Source: Bisbaumannia salifodinae
Lineage (GTDB): Bacteria > Pseudomonadota > Gammaproteobacteria > Pseudomonadales > Halomonadaceae
NCBI RefSeq assembly: GCF_039522585.1
Contig: NZ_BAAADR010000012.1
Strand: one strand, 5' to 3'
DNA: 64,000 bases
The notes under the pieces: model-generated
The model's database searches: none
The model's input: only the letters and a program-made list of their open reading frames with translations
Told to the model about the DNA's origin: nothing
Program-made: the position numbers and the translations under genes
Shown: piece by piece, positions 44,590-52,731 of the stretch
Numbering within the stretch: the stretch's first letter is position 1
Layout: every line of letters begins with the position of its first letter

Positions 44590-44627
44590 CACCAATATAC
44601 GATACATATACGAAACGTATATTGGTG
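44590..44627. promoter_or_regulatory. Operator-like inverted repeat before the ParD-like gene
   Basis: A perfect 12-bp inverted repeat, CACCAATATACG and CGTATATTGGTG, is separated by 14 bases. Inside it ATATACGA occurs twice in direct orientation (44595-44602 and 44606-44613), followed by the inverted CGTATAT (44616-44622). The site is an AT-rich island in GC-rich DNA and ends six bases before the ParD-like ATG. Several half-sites this close to a start are the usual layout of an autoregulated antitoxin operator. Confidence 0.7.
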
Positions 44628-44632
44628 ATATT

Positions 44633-44839
44633 ATGGGAATCGTGAAGATCAGTGAGGCCCTGCATGATGAGATCCGCAAGGCCAGCGCCCCCATGCAGCG
44701 CTCCATCAATGCCCAGGCCGAGTACTGGATCAAGATCGGCATGCTCGCCGAGACTCACCCCGAGATGACCTTCCACGAGCTGATGCAGGAGCAGATGCGC
44801 CTGGCCGAGGTGAACACGCGGCAGGTCATCCATGGATGA
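44633..44839 (+). CDS. ParD-like antitoxin-family protein
   Basis: A 68-aa protein starting MGIVKISEALHDEIRKAS. It has a ribbon-helix-helix-type N-terminal strand and the segment RSINAQAEYWIKIGMLAE, characteristic of the ParD-like family. It probably binds the palindrome just upstream of its own start. It overlaps the methionine aminopeptidase gene by eight bases, so the two are co-translated. No ParE-type toxin gene is present, so a classical toxin-antitoxin role is not supported here. Confidence 0.82.
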   Translation: MGIVKISEALHDEIRKASAPMQRSINAQAEYWIKIGMLAETHPEMTFHELMQEQMRLAEVNTRQVIHG

Positions 44840-45617
44840 GGTCGTGATCAAGGGGCCCGAAGAGCTCGCCCGGATGCGCCAATCGGGGCGCTTGCTCGCC
44901 ACGGTCTTCGCCTACCTCGACACCCGCATCGAGGCCGGCATGTCGACCATGCAGATCAACGACCTGGCGGAAGCCTTTATCACCCGTACCCTGGGGGCAC
45001 GCCCCGCCAGCCAGGGGCAATACGGCTTCCCCTACGTCCTCAACACCTCCCTCAATCATGTCGTCTGCCATGGCGTGCCGTCGACGCAGCAGCGCCTCAA
45101 GCCCGGTGATATCGTCAATGTCGATATCACCCTCGAGAAGCAGGGCTATATCGCCGACTCCAGCAAGATGTACCTGATCGGCAACGTCTCTCCGGCCGCC
45201 AGGTGCCTGGTGGACAAGACCTACGAGGCGATGTGGCGAGGCATCCAGGCGGTGAGGCCCGGGGCGACCCTCGGCGATGTGGGGCATGCGATCCAGCGGC
45301 ACGCCGACGCCAACGGCTATTCGGTGGTCCGCGACTACTGCGGACACGGCATCGGCCAGGAGATGCACGAGGCGCCCGAGGTGCTGCATTACGGCCGCCC
45401 CGGGCAAGGCCTGGTCCTGCAAGAGGGCATGACCTTCACCATCGAGCCGATGATCAATCAGGGCAAGGCCAAGGTGAAAACGAAGCGCGACGGCTGGACC
45501 GTGGTGACCAGCGACAAGCGGCTTTCCGCCCAGTGGGAGCACACCATCGCGGTGACGGCGGAGGGCTATGAGGTCCTGACCCTGCGCGACGACGAATGCC
45601 TCCCTCGCCTTCCCTAG
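44832..45617 (+). CDS. map: Type I methionine aminopeptidase
   Basis: A 261-aa enzyme that removes the initiator Met from nascent proteins. The pita-bread metalloprotease residues are visible: substrate His in NHVVCHG, metal-binding Asp pair in VNVDITLEKQGYIADSS, His in CGHGIGQEMHE, Glu in FTIEPM and Glu in WEHTIAVT. It lacks an SH3-like N-terminal extension, as usual for bacterial type I. Its coupling to a ParD-like protein suggests it is a second, regulated copy; the housekeeping gene normally sits near rpsB, which is not in this window. It converges on the AraC gene with a few bases of overlap. Confidence 0.9.
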   Translation: MDEVVIKGPEELARMRQSGRLLATVFAYLDTRIEAGMSTMQINDLAEAFITRTLGARPASQGQYGFPYVLNTSLNHVVCHGVPSTQQRLKPGDIVNVDITLEKQGYIADSSKMYLIGNVSPAARCLVDKTYEAMWRGIQAVRPGATLGDVGHAIQRHADANGYSVVRDYCGHGIGQEMHEAPEVLHYGRPGQGLVLQEGMTFTIEPMINQGKAKVKTKRDGWTVVTSDKRLSAQWEHTIAVTAEGYEVLTLRDDECLPRLP

Positions 45618-46507
45618 TCTTTCCGGCTCCCGGGAAACGAGGCCTCGCGGCGCCCCACATGGCGGCGATATTCGCCCGGCGTAAGGCCGGTTACCGCGGT
45701 GAAGTCGTGGACGAAGTGCGCCTGGTCGCAATAGCCCGCGGCATAGGCCGCCTCGGTGAGCGCGCCGGGCCCCACCGCCCGCTTGATCAGCGCCCGCCCC
45801 TGGGCGACGCGCAGCACCCGGGCGTACTGCTTGGGGGATAGTCCCAGTTGCCGCCGGAACAGCCGCTGCAGACGGCGCGGCCCGACCGACAGCGCTTCCG
45901 CCAGCGCCGCGATACTCCCCTGACCCTGGCGCCGCCGCTGCCACTCGAGCGCCGCCCCCAGCAGCGGCGACGGCGCCTCGCTATGCCGCAGCCAGGCGAG
46001 GAGGTCACGCTCCAGCAGGGCCACCCGCGCCGCGAAACCCTCGACCGCCTGCAGCCGCTCATGCAGCGCATCAAGCGCACGGTGACGCAGCGCCTGAGCC
46101 GGCAGCAGCCCGGCCTCGGCCAGGCGCTCCGGGGGCTCGCCCAGCAGGGTGCCACCCCAGCCCGGCAGGAAGCGCACGCCCAGCAACTCCAGGTCGGCCG
46201 TGACCCCCAGCCGGGCGGTACGCAGCGAGGGGCCATCGACCCAGGCCGGGCCGGGATGCCGTCGAGCATCCCGTCGCAGCGGCGTGCCGAAGTTGAAGAC
46301 CACCCCCAGGCCGCCATCCGGATGCAACAGCTCCACGCCCTCCCCCGGCCCGGCGACGCTTCCCTTCGCCCACCAGAGGCTCTGCACGACATGGCGCAGG
46401 GGCCCCCGCGGCCTTAGCTGGTGCAGCGTCAGGCCGGAGGCCGGGCGTCGCAAAACTACAATGCCGGGCGTCGATGCCGGACTAGGGTAGTGGCTGTCAC
46501 TCACCAT
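45614..46507 (-). CDS. AraC-family transcriptional regulator (DUF6597-like N-terminus)
   Basis: A 297-aa regulator. The C-terminal helix-turn-helix pair lies at ~195-285 (SIAALAEALSVGPRRLQRLFRRQLG, read in two parts, and YCDQAHFVHDFTAVTGLTPGEYRR). The N-terminal half has PLRHVVQSLWWAKG and ELLGVRFLPGW, features of small-molecule-sensing AraC relatives. It is divergent from the AhpD-like gene, with starts about 14 bases apart. I chose the ATG at 46507 (MVSDSHYP); an upstream ATG at 46522 overlaps the neighbour. It probably controls the AhpD-like gene. Fragments of both genes survive at 4375-4711. The DUF label is from memory. Confidence 0.88.
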   Translation of the reverse strand: MVSDSHYPSPASTPGIVVLRRPASGLTLHQLRPRGPLRHVVQSLWWAKGSVAGPGEGVELLHPDGGLGVVFNFGTPLRRDARRHPGPAWVDGPSLRTARLGVTADLELLGVRFLPGWGGTLLGEPPERLAEAGLLPAQALRHRALDALHERLQAVEGFAARVALLERDLLAWLRHSEAPSPLLGAALEWQRRRQGQGSIAALAEALSVGPRRLQRLFRRQLGLSPKQYARVLRVAQGRALIKRAVGPGALTEAAYAAGYCDQAHFVHDFTAVTGLTPGEYRRHVGRREASFPGSRKD

Positions 46508-46520
46508 CGGAGCCCCCATC

Positions 46521-46982
46521 ATGAGAATGGACTACGTCGCCGCCAACCCGGAGGCCCTCCAGACCCTGGTCGATGTCGAAACCCACCTGGCCCGGGCGGC
46601 CCGGCGCCGCGACGAGCTCGGCGGCGGCCTGCTGGAGCTGGTCAAGATCCGCGTCTCCCAGATCAACGGCTGCGCCTACTGCATCGACAGGCATACCCAG
46701 GATGCCCGGCGCGCCGGCGAAAGCGAGCAGCGCCTCTATGCCCTGAGCGCCTGGCGCGAGACGCCCTTCTTCAGCCCCCGCGAGCGGGCCGCCCTGGCCT
46801 GGGCCGAGGCGCATACGCTGATCGCCGGGCGCGGCATCGACGACGCCCTGTTCGAGGCCACCCGCGCCCACTTCCCGGAGCCGGCGCTGGTCGACCTGAC
46901 CCTGGCGATCTGTGCCTTCAACGCCTGGAATCGCCTGGCGATCGGCTTCGCGATGACTCCCGGCAGCTACCGGCCCGACTAA
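46521..46982 (+). CDS. Carboxymuconolactone decarboxylase-family (AhpD-like) protein
   Basis: A 153-aa protein with the redox motif NGCAYCIDRHTQDARR (CxxC then His, ~residues 51-60) on the signature helix of AhpD-like peroxidase/disulfide reductases. GGLLELVKIRVSQ and LALAICAFNAWNRL-type helices complete the fold. Such proteins reduce peroxides or recycle thiols, usually as trimers or hexamers. GGAG precedes the first ATG; a second ATG lies two codons later. It is divergent from the AraC regulator that probably responds to an oxidant or electrophile. Confidence 0.88.
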   Translation: MRMDYVAANPEALQTLVDVETHLARAARRRDELGGGLLELVKIRVSQINGCAYCIDRHTQDARRAGESEQRLYALSAWRETPFFSPRERAALAWAEAHTLIAGRGIDDALFEATRAHFPEPALVDLTLAICAFNAWNRLAIGFAMTPGSYRPD

Positions 46983-46992
46983 ACCTGCGGCC

Positions 46993-47892
46993 TCAACTGC
47001 CGAGTCGCTCGCCATCGGGCGACGCCACCGCGAGCGACTCGGCACGCCGCCGCAGTGCCGCCTCCTGCGCCGGCGCCAGCACCAGCCCGAAGCGCTCGCG
47101 CAGCACCCCGGGCAGTGCCTCGGCATCGAGCCGGCGCAGTTCCGGTGCCTCGCCGGGGCGGAAGGTCTGCAGTTCCAGGTCGGTGAGCGCCAGGCGCTCC
47201 TCCTCCCCGTTGTGCTGCGCCACGATGCGCCGCACGAAGGGTGAGGCCGGGTGATGGGACACATGATAGTTGTGGTCCTCATAGTCGGCCCGATAGTAGC
47301 GCTCGTCGCCGAACTGGTAGAGGTTGAACCAGCCGTCGTGACGCCGATGGCGCAGCAGCCAGTAGCCCAACGGCGAGCGCTCCAGGCGATACTCCCAGCG
47401 GCCATGCCACGCCTCGACGCCCTCCTCGAGCGCTATCGGCTCCCGCGGCCCGACATTGCCGACCCCGACATCGACCAGCCAGTCGCCTCCGGCCATCGTC
47501 ACGGCGAGAATCGTGTGTGACAAGGGCGTGACCCTGTGGGCATCGTCGCCCATCAGGATTCGCGCGCTGCGCCCCTCGACAGCGAAACCGAGTCGATCCA
47601 GCACCGTGGCGAACAGGAGGTTCTGCTCGTGGCAATAACCGCCCCGCCGACGCCGTACCAACTTGTCCTGCAGGCTCGCCAGGTCGAGGTGAATCTCGCC
47701 GCCGGTGACGATCTCTAGGTTCTCGAAGGGCACCGCCGCGAGGTGCGCCCGCTGCAGTGCACGTAGCGTCTCCAGGCTCGGCGTCAGCGGCCCACGATAC
47801 TCGATACGCGCCAGGTAGGCCTCGAGATCGAGTGGCGACGCCTCCCACCGGGTCGATTCATGGGATGGATCGGCGACAGTTGAGGTCGGCAT
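46993..47892 (-). CDS. nat: Arylamine N-acetyltransferase
   Basis: A 299-aa acyltransferase starting MPTSTVADPS, with AGGAG eight bases upstream. The catalytic triad is visible: Cys in RRGGYCHEQN (~91), His in THSH-type segment PLSHTILAV (~128) and Asp in WLVDVGVGN (~144). PFENLEI near residue 58 is also characteristic. The enzyme transfers acetyl from acetyl-CoA to aromatic amines or hydrazines. It converges on the AhpD-like gene and is not obviously part of a pathway here. Confidence 0.92.
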   Translation of the reverse strand: MPTSTVADPSHESTRWEASPLDLEAYLARIEYRGPLTPSLETLRALQRAHLAAVPFENLEIVTGGEIHLDLASLQDKLVRRRRGGYCHEQNLLFATVLDRLGFAVEGRSARILMGDDAHRVTPLSHTILAVTMAGGDWLVDVGVGNVGPREPIALEEGVEAWHGRWEYRLERSPLGYWLLRHRRHDGWFNLYQFGDERYYRADYEDHNYHVSHHPASPFVRRIVAQHNGEEERLALTDLELQTFRPGEAPELRRLDAEALPGVLRERFGLVLAPAQEAALRRRAESLAVASPDGERLGS

Positions 47893-48333
47893 GGCAAGCA
47901 CTCCTGTGTCTGGCGGCCCCGGGCCGTGGTGAACATGATCGTCGCGAGAGCGACCACACCCCGCAGGCTACTACCTCAAGTCAGCTTCAGGTAAAGCAAC
48001 GACCACGCTATCGCGCCCATAGCGGTGACCGAGGCCCGGGGGCCATAAGAGGGAGTCAGGCCTCGTACATGGAAGCCGCCGAGGCAGCGGCCCATGGTGC
48101 CAGGAGATTCCATTGTCAGAAATTTCACAATATCATGAAGTGGTGATTTTCCTGGGCGGCAATCGGTTACCCTAGACGGCTCCAGCGCCGTGGCGCCAGG
48201 CTCACTCCCCCGGTGATGCCCCAGGAAGGCAACGCCATCCCCGGTTTCCGAAGCGAGGCTTGCCGGGACCATAACGTCGGGTCCATTCAATACATTGATG
48301 TAACACCACAAGGCACAAGGAAGCGTCTAGACG
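47893..48333. other. 441-base non-coding region ahead of the six-gene operon
   Basis: No convincing gene lies here. The part nearest the N-acetyltransferase is GC-rich. An AT-rich patch at about 48115-48160 holds TTCACAATATCATGAA, an interrupted dyad. A second at about 48283-48305 holds ATTCAATACATTGATGTAAC, which may include a promoter -10 region. The ribosome binding site AAGGAAG lies 11 bases before the ATG at 48334. The operon promoter should be in this interval, but I cannot place it firmly. Confidence 0.4.
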
Positions 48334-49416
48334 ATGAGTACTTCTCAGTTCGACACCATGGTTCAGGATTCTCAGAAGAAGGTGAAGGAATCCCAGCAGA
48401 AGATCACCGAGGTCACCTCTCGTATCGAGGCCGCCCGCAGCAGGATCGAAGCCGGGGACGCCACCGGCATCGATATCGAGAATGCGACCCTGGAGGATGT
48501 TCATGCTCATAACGAGACCATGAACGCCAACATCGCCGAGCTGATCATGGGGCTGGATGATACGACGGCCGCTTTCTCGAAAGACTTCGATGAGATGCGT
48601 ACCAAGACAGGAATGGAAAAGCTGATTGGCATCTTCAGCAAGGGCAAGTCCGAATCCATGCGCCAGGAGCGGATTCGTACGGCGAGCATCGATGACAAGC
48701 TGCAGGACCTGATCTCCAAGTCCGACATCATCGTCAAGCTGCTGGATGAGCAGTTGCAGGTGCTCGAGGAGCAGTACGACAAGGTGCAGAAGAACCTGAA
48801 CAGCACCCTCGATGATCGTGAGGCCGTCGTCGAGGAGCTGGAAGCCGTACGCGCCGAAATCGAAGCACTCGACCCCACCATCATCGATCTCGAGAACCAG
48901 ATTTCGGTCGAGCAGGATGCCGGTACACGCACGCGCCTGGAGACCGATCTTGCCGAGACCAACGCACGCTACAACACCCTGGTACAGGACGAGCAGGTCA
49001 ATATTGCTCGCTCCCAGACCCTCGAGCGCTACATCGAGAAGGGCAAGACGTGGCTCGATAGCCTCCAGAACCAGGCCGCGACACAGAAGGTACTGATCAA
49101 CAAGCTGCAGACGGACACCCAGCAGCGCGTGGTGCTCTACGATGCCCTGACCAAGTCGCTCAAGACCGCACAGCAACAGGACATCGCTCACCGTATCAAT
49201 GAGATCGGCTCCCAGACCGACCAGGAAGCCCAGACGGCCATGGCGGCCATCGGTACTGCCACCAATCAGCGCATGGCGGACATGCTCGAGGCCCATGAAG
49301 GGCAGATGGTCTTCGCCCGAGACGTGCTGGAGAAGAAGGCGCGTGCCGACGAGCGCTTTGCCCGCCGTTTCTCCACCATCGTCGAGAAGCACGACAAGAA
49401 CCTGTACGGCAACTGA
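48334..49416 (+). CDS. Long coiled-coil protein, first gene of an uncharacterised operon
   Basis: A 360-aa protein with almost no hydrophobic segment. It is very rich in Glu, Gln, Lys, Asp and Thr in long helical runs (VQDSQKKVKESQQKITEVTS; then ~residues 120-330 with heptad-like Leu/Ile spacing). No signal peptide or membrane helix is seen. It should form an elongated dimeric or oligomeric rod in the cytoplasm. Composition and the final helices recall TelA-type 'toxic anion resistance' proteins, but I cannot confirm this. A perfect hairpin follows its stop and may set its level apart from the downstream genes. Confidence 0.8.
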   Translation: MSTSQFDTMVQDSQKKVKESQQKITEVTSRIEAARSRIEAGDATGIDIENATLEDVHAHNETMNANIAELIMGLDDTTAAFSKDFDEMRTKTGMEKLIGIFSKGKSESMRQERIRTASIDDKLQDLISKSDIIVKLLDEQLQVLEEQYDKVQKNLNSTLDDREAVVEELEAVRAEIEALDPTIIDLENQISVEQDAGTRTRLETDLAETNARYNTLVQDEQVNIARSQTLERYIEKGKTWLDSLQNQAATQKVLINKLQTDTQQRVVLYDALTKSLKTAQQQDIAHRINEIGSQTDQEAQTAMAAIGTATNQRMADMLEAHEGQMVFARDVLEKKARADERFARRFSTIVEKHDKNLYGN

Positions 49417-49446
49417 TCAGGAGTGAGCGCCACTTCCGGCAAGCCC

Positions 49447-49485
49447 CCTATGAATGCCCCTGCCGTCGGCAAGGGCATTCATAGG
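49447..49485. terminator. Perfect 13-bp intercistronic hairpin
   Basis: CCTATGAATGCCC and GGGCATTCATAGG pair perfectly. The 13-base loop contains TGCC-GTC-GGCA, which adds a further 4-bp stem. It lies 30 bases after the coiled-coil gene and 70 bases before the next start. No U-run follows, so it more likely stabilises or processes mRNA, or attenuates transcription, than ends it completely. Confidence 0.65.
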
Positions 49486-49554
49486 CCGTTGGGTCGCGCC
49501 TGCCGGACTCGTGGATGATCCACCTGTTCTCTGCTGTCCCAGGGAGGGATAACG

Positions 49555-50673
49555 ATGACCGCGCCTGGTCACGATCATATCGAGCTGACCGACACCCACG
49601 CCTCGCGTCGCTACTTTCGGAGGTTCGGCCTGATCCTCCAGCACCTGGTACGCGTGGCCGGTACCATGCACGCCAACGACCAGCTCAGCCGCAAGGATGT
49701 GCAGGTTCTGACCGATTATCTGACGCGCCTGGACTACACCTTCAATGCCCTGAGCACCAAGTACCTGATGGTCGGCTGTGGCCCTTCGAGAAGCCTTGGC
49801 AGCCTCACCGTCGACAAGCGTGACAGCGGATTCCCGGTGGCCACCGAGCTGATGAGAATGGCCAACGATGCCCAGCAGGCATCGCGCCACCTGGCCGACA
49901 TGCCGGACGCCGACGAACTCAAGGCGCAGATGATCCGCACCATCATCGCCGACCACGAGTCGCCGACCCGCCTGCAGTTCGCCATGTCGCAACGCCTCTA
50001 CTATGAGGAGCTCACCAGGGGATACCTGTTCTGGGCACAGAATGACCCGCAGTGGGAAGCCATGGGAAACGAAGGGAACCGGCGCCGATTCCTGCTCCAC
50101 TGGGCGGTCTACGACAGCCAGGTCAACCTGCCGGTGATCTACCTGATGGAAGTCGAGGACAGCGGGAAGGTGGCGCTGCCGAAGGATGGGTTTCGCTGGC
50201 CAGGTGTCCAGGCCCACCTGATGTCACAGTCCATGGCTGGCCTGACCCTGCTGACCATCGCCCGCGGATTCGATGCCGATTTCGATGACCTGCATCCCAA
50301 GCGTCTGCGCCGCTACCACATTGGCCCCATGTATGCCTCGACCTATACCGAACAGTCGGGGCCATTACGCCAGATACTCGAGCAGGCCTGCTCGAGCGAA
50401 GAGGACGACTGGGCACTCGCCTGGACTCAGGAAGAGCTGGACAGCGACGGCACCCGTGAAGAGCGCAGCGGCTGGTTCGGCAAGGCCCAACGCGAGATCT
50501 ACGCCCTGGATCCCTTCAATGACGGCACGGCCCATACCGGGGCCACCCGTACCCAGCGCGCCATCATCCTTCCGCAGCGCCCCTTCCAGGTGCTGGCCGA
50601 CCTGTCACCGCCCGGCTTTGGCGACGTGCACAAGTTCGTGGTCAGCCCGTCAGGGCAGGTACTGCGCTACTGA
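49555..50673 (+). CDS. Uncharacterised 372-aa protein of the AAA+ operon
   Basis: The start has a strong ribosome binding site (GGGAGGGATAACG before ATG). The protein is soluble, with no signal peptide or transmembrane run. The N-terminal third is helical (FRRFGLILQHLVRVAG; LSRKDVQVLTDYLTRLDYTFN). A middle region is Trp- and Tyr-rich (YYEELTRGYLFWAQ; FLLHWAVYDSQ). The end is beta-rich (RAIILPQRPFQVLADLSPPG). I recognise no catalytic motif. It sits between the coiled-coil and AAA+ genes on the same strand, so it is likely a client, adaptor or partner of the ATPase. Confidence 0.8.
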   Translation: MTAPGHDHIELTDTHASRRYFRRFGLILQHLVRVAGTMHANDQLSRKDVQVLTDYLTRLDYTFNALSTKYLMVGCGPSRSLGSLTVDKRDSGFPVATELMRMANDAQQASRHLADMPDADELKAQMIRTIIADHESPTRLQFAMSQRLYYEELTRGYLFWAQNDPQWEAMGNEGNRRRFLLHWAVYDSQVNLPVIYLMEVEDSGKVALPKDGFRWPGVQAHLMSQSMAGLTLLTIARGFDADFDDLHPKRLRRYHIGPMYASTYTEQSGPLRQILEQACSSEEDDWALAWTQEELDSDGTREERSGWFGKAQREIYALDPFNDGTAHTGATRTQRAIILPQRPFQVLADLSPPGFGDVHKFVVSPSGQVLRY

Positions 50674-50688
50674 ACGGCTCCGATAACT

Positions 50689-50726
50689 CGGCCCTAATAT
50701 CAGCCCTACTATCGGCCCTATCGGCC
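50689..50726. repeat. Short imperfect 12-bp tandem repeat
   Basis: CGGCCCTAATAT, CAGCCCTACTAT, then CGGCCCTAT and CGGCC follow one another directly. The array lies in the 110-base gap between the 372-aa and AAA+ genes, 58 bases before the ATPase start. It could be a multi-site protein-binding array or simple slippage. The remainder of the gap holds the ribosome binding site GAGGATACG. Confidence 0.55.
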
Positions 50727-50783
50727 ACGCGATAGAACTAACCATAGACAGCCGCGGCAGGAACGCCCGGTATCGAGGATACG

Positions 50784-52727
50784 ATGAGCTTGACCAGCGA
50801 CCAGATGGAACTGCGCGAAGACGACATCCGCAAACACTATTCCGCCGCCGAAGGGATGCTCGAGGGATTCGATCACAGTCCCCGCATCGCCCGCCCACGC
50901 CACCAGGAGCAGGCCGCGCCTGCCGAGCGCTCGCCAGGCATCCCGCGCACCCGGCGGCTGCGCTCGACCACACCGGGCCTCGCCACACGCTCCACCGCCC
51001 GCCCCGATGGCGTGCACCTGATCGAACGCATCACCGCCTGCGACGACCAGGACCCCCTGACCTCACCGCTGCAGGCGACCGCCCAGCGCGGCCTGCGCCG
51101 CGCCATCGCGATTGCCCTGGCGGTTGGCGAGGCCTGGTCCGCTCAGCATGGTCTGGCCGAGATGAAGCGCACCAATCTCGCCGGTTCGCTGGCATCGTCA
51201 CGCCGCACGGAGTTTTCCGAACTGCTGGCCGCCGAAGCACTGATCGTGGTCCATGTGCTGGCCAATGCCAGCGCCTGGCTACTGGCCGAGCACGGCGACG
51301 AGGCCCAGGTGGAGGTCGGCGAGCCGGAAGAGCTGCTGACCGACAACGCCCAGTTGGCGATGCATGGCGTGCTGTGGGAACTGGACCAGATGATCGCCCT
51401 GCATGCCAGCGACGATACGCACCTGATCGCCACCCTGTCGGCCTGGTCCGAGCAACTGCTGGACAAGGTCGCCCTGCGGGCACAGAACGCCCCGCGCCTG
51501 GGCTCATTCACCTCCAGCGTATGGCGGGTCGAGGCCGACGATCTGACCCTGCGCGGCTTCGAGGCGGCCCGTCGCGGCGCCACCGGCAACCTGAGCATGG
51601 TGTTCAAGCAGCCCGAGGAGGTGATCGGCAACCACATCGCCAAGCACCAGGCCCAGCGTCTCGCCCGAATGGTAATGGCCTACGATTTCGAACGCCGCCT
51701 GAATCCCTTCGCCGAGATGGGCGGCTTCATCTTTACCTTCATGGGTGACGGCAAGCCCGGTACCGGCAAGACCACCTTGATCCAGATGATGGCGGGCCTG
51801 ATACACGACTACTGTCAGGTCGCGGGCTACCCATTCCGTTACCAGAATTTCGGCGTCGACAATATCGACAGCTACCAGGGTAAATCCGGACAGAATGCCA
51901 AGGCCTTTATCCACAACGTCCTGGATCCCTCGGTGATCGGCTTTGGCACCATCGATGACATCGACCAGATCGCCGGCAAGCGCGGTGACCGCCAGTCATC
52001 GGCGGGCCAGCAGGAAGTCACCGCCGTACTGATGGAAGCCTTCGCCGGCGCCAATACCGTCGTCCGCGGCAACTGCACCTTCGGCATGTTCTCCAACTAT
52101 CCGGAGAACGTCGATGACGCCCTGCGCCAACGCGCTGGGGCACGCTTCCTGGTGGATGGTCCCCAATCACGGGAAGACTACGTCGACATTCTCAACCTGC
52201 TGCTCGGCAGTAATCACGATATCCCGCTGGGCGAGCACCAGCTATACGCGGCCCAGAGCATCAAGCAGGCCGTCGCACGCTCCTTCGAGTCCCATAACGT
52301 CCCCCAGGAGCCACGCCTGATAGAAGTCTTCGAGCGCGCCCAGAACAAGCTTGGGGAGATCAACAACATCGCCAGACTGGGGGCCTATCTGAAGGAAATC
52401 CAGCAGGCCGATGAGCGCTTCACTGGCCGTGCGATCAAGAACATCACCGATGCCGTGAAGGTTCGCGCCATGGACTTCGACCTGCCCGACGAATGGATGG
52501 AAAATCCGGAGCTGTTCCTGTTCAAGGACTACGATACCAAGCGTGCGATGATCGATGAGCTGCGCACACCGATCACCACGGAAATGGTCATGCAGGAAAT
52601 CAACCGTTACGCCGACAGCGAATTCCGCTATGCCGACAAGTCCGATGGGGCCGCCATCGACGCCATGGTCAGGGACCTGGGGCGCCAGCAGGAGGCACAT
52701 CGTCGCTTCCAGGTAACGAGGAAGTGA
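50784..52727 (+). CDS. AAA+ ATPase with long N-terminal region
   Basis: A 647-aa ATPase. Residues 1-90 are disordered and Arg/Pro-rich; ~90-300 form an all-helical domain. The AAA+ module begins with FIFTFMGDGKPGTGKTTLIQ (Walker A ~322). Walker B is VIGFGTIDDIDQIAGK (~384-400), with an Asp where many relatives have Glu. A sensor 1-like NCTFGMFSNYPENVD and Arg-finger candidates in ALRQRAGARFLVDGP follow. The C-terminal ~120 residues are helical. It lacks membrane helices and protease or helicase motifs, so it is probably a remodelling motor acting with the neighbouring proteins. The next gene starts four bases after its stop. Confidence 0.88.
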   Translation: MSLTSDQMELREDDIRKHYSAAEGMLEGFDHSPRIARPRHQEQAAPAERSPGIPRTRRLRSTTPGLATRSTARPDGVHLIERITACDDQDPLTSPLQATAQRGLRRAIAIALAVGEAWSAQHGLAEMKRTNLAGSLASSRRTEFSELLAAEALIVVHVLANASAWLLAEHGDEAQVEVGEPEELLTDNAQLAMHGVLWELDQMIALHASDDTHLIATLSAWSEQLLDKVALRAQNAPRLGSFTSSVWRVEADDLTLRGFEAARRGATGNLSMVFKQPEEVIGNHIAKHQAQRLARMVMAYDFERRLNPFAEMGGFIFTFMGDGKPGTGKTTLIQMMAGLIHDYCQVAGYPFRYQNFGVDNIDSYQGKSGQNAKAFIHNVLDPSVIGFGTIDDIDQIAGKRGDRQSSAGQQEVTAVLMEAFAGANTVVRGNCTFGMFSNYPENVDDALRQRAGARFLVDGPQSREDYVDILNLLLGSNHDIPLGEHQLYAAQSIKQAVARSFESHNVPQEPRLIEVFERAQNKLGEINNIARLGAYLKEIQQADERFTGRAIKNITDAVKVRAMDFDLPDEWMENPELFLFKDYDTKRAMIDELRTPITTEMVMQEINRYADSEFRYADKSDGAAIDAMVRDLGRQQEAHRRFQVTRK

Positions 52728-52731
52728 TGTC

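Noticed and set aside
44633..45617. Classical toxin-antitoxin module
   Set aside because: The first gene is ParD-like, but the second is a complete methionine aminopeptidase with all metal ligands, not a ParE-type toxin.
50784..52727. MoxR/GvpN or protease-linked AAA identity for the ATPase
   Set aside because: No VWA partner, gas-vesicle genes or protease domain is present, and the motif spacing does not clearly match those groups.
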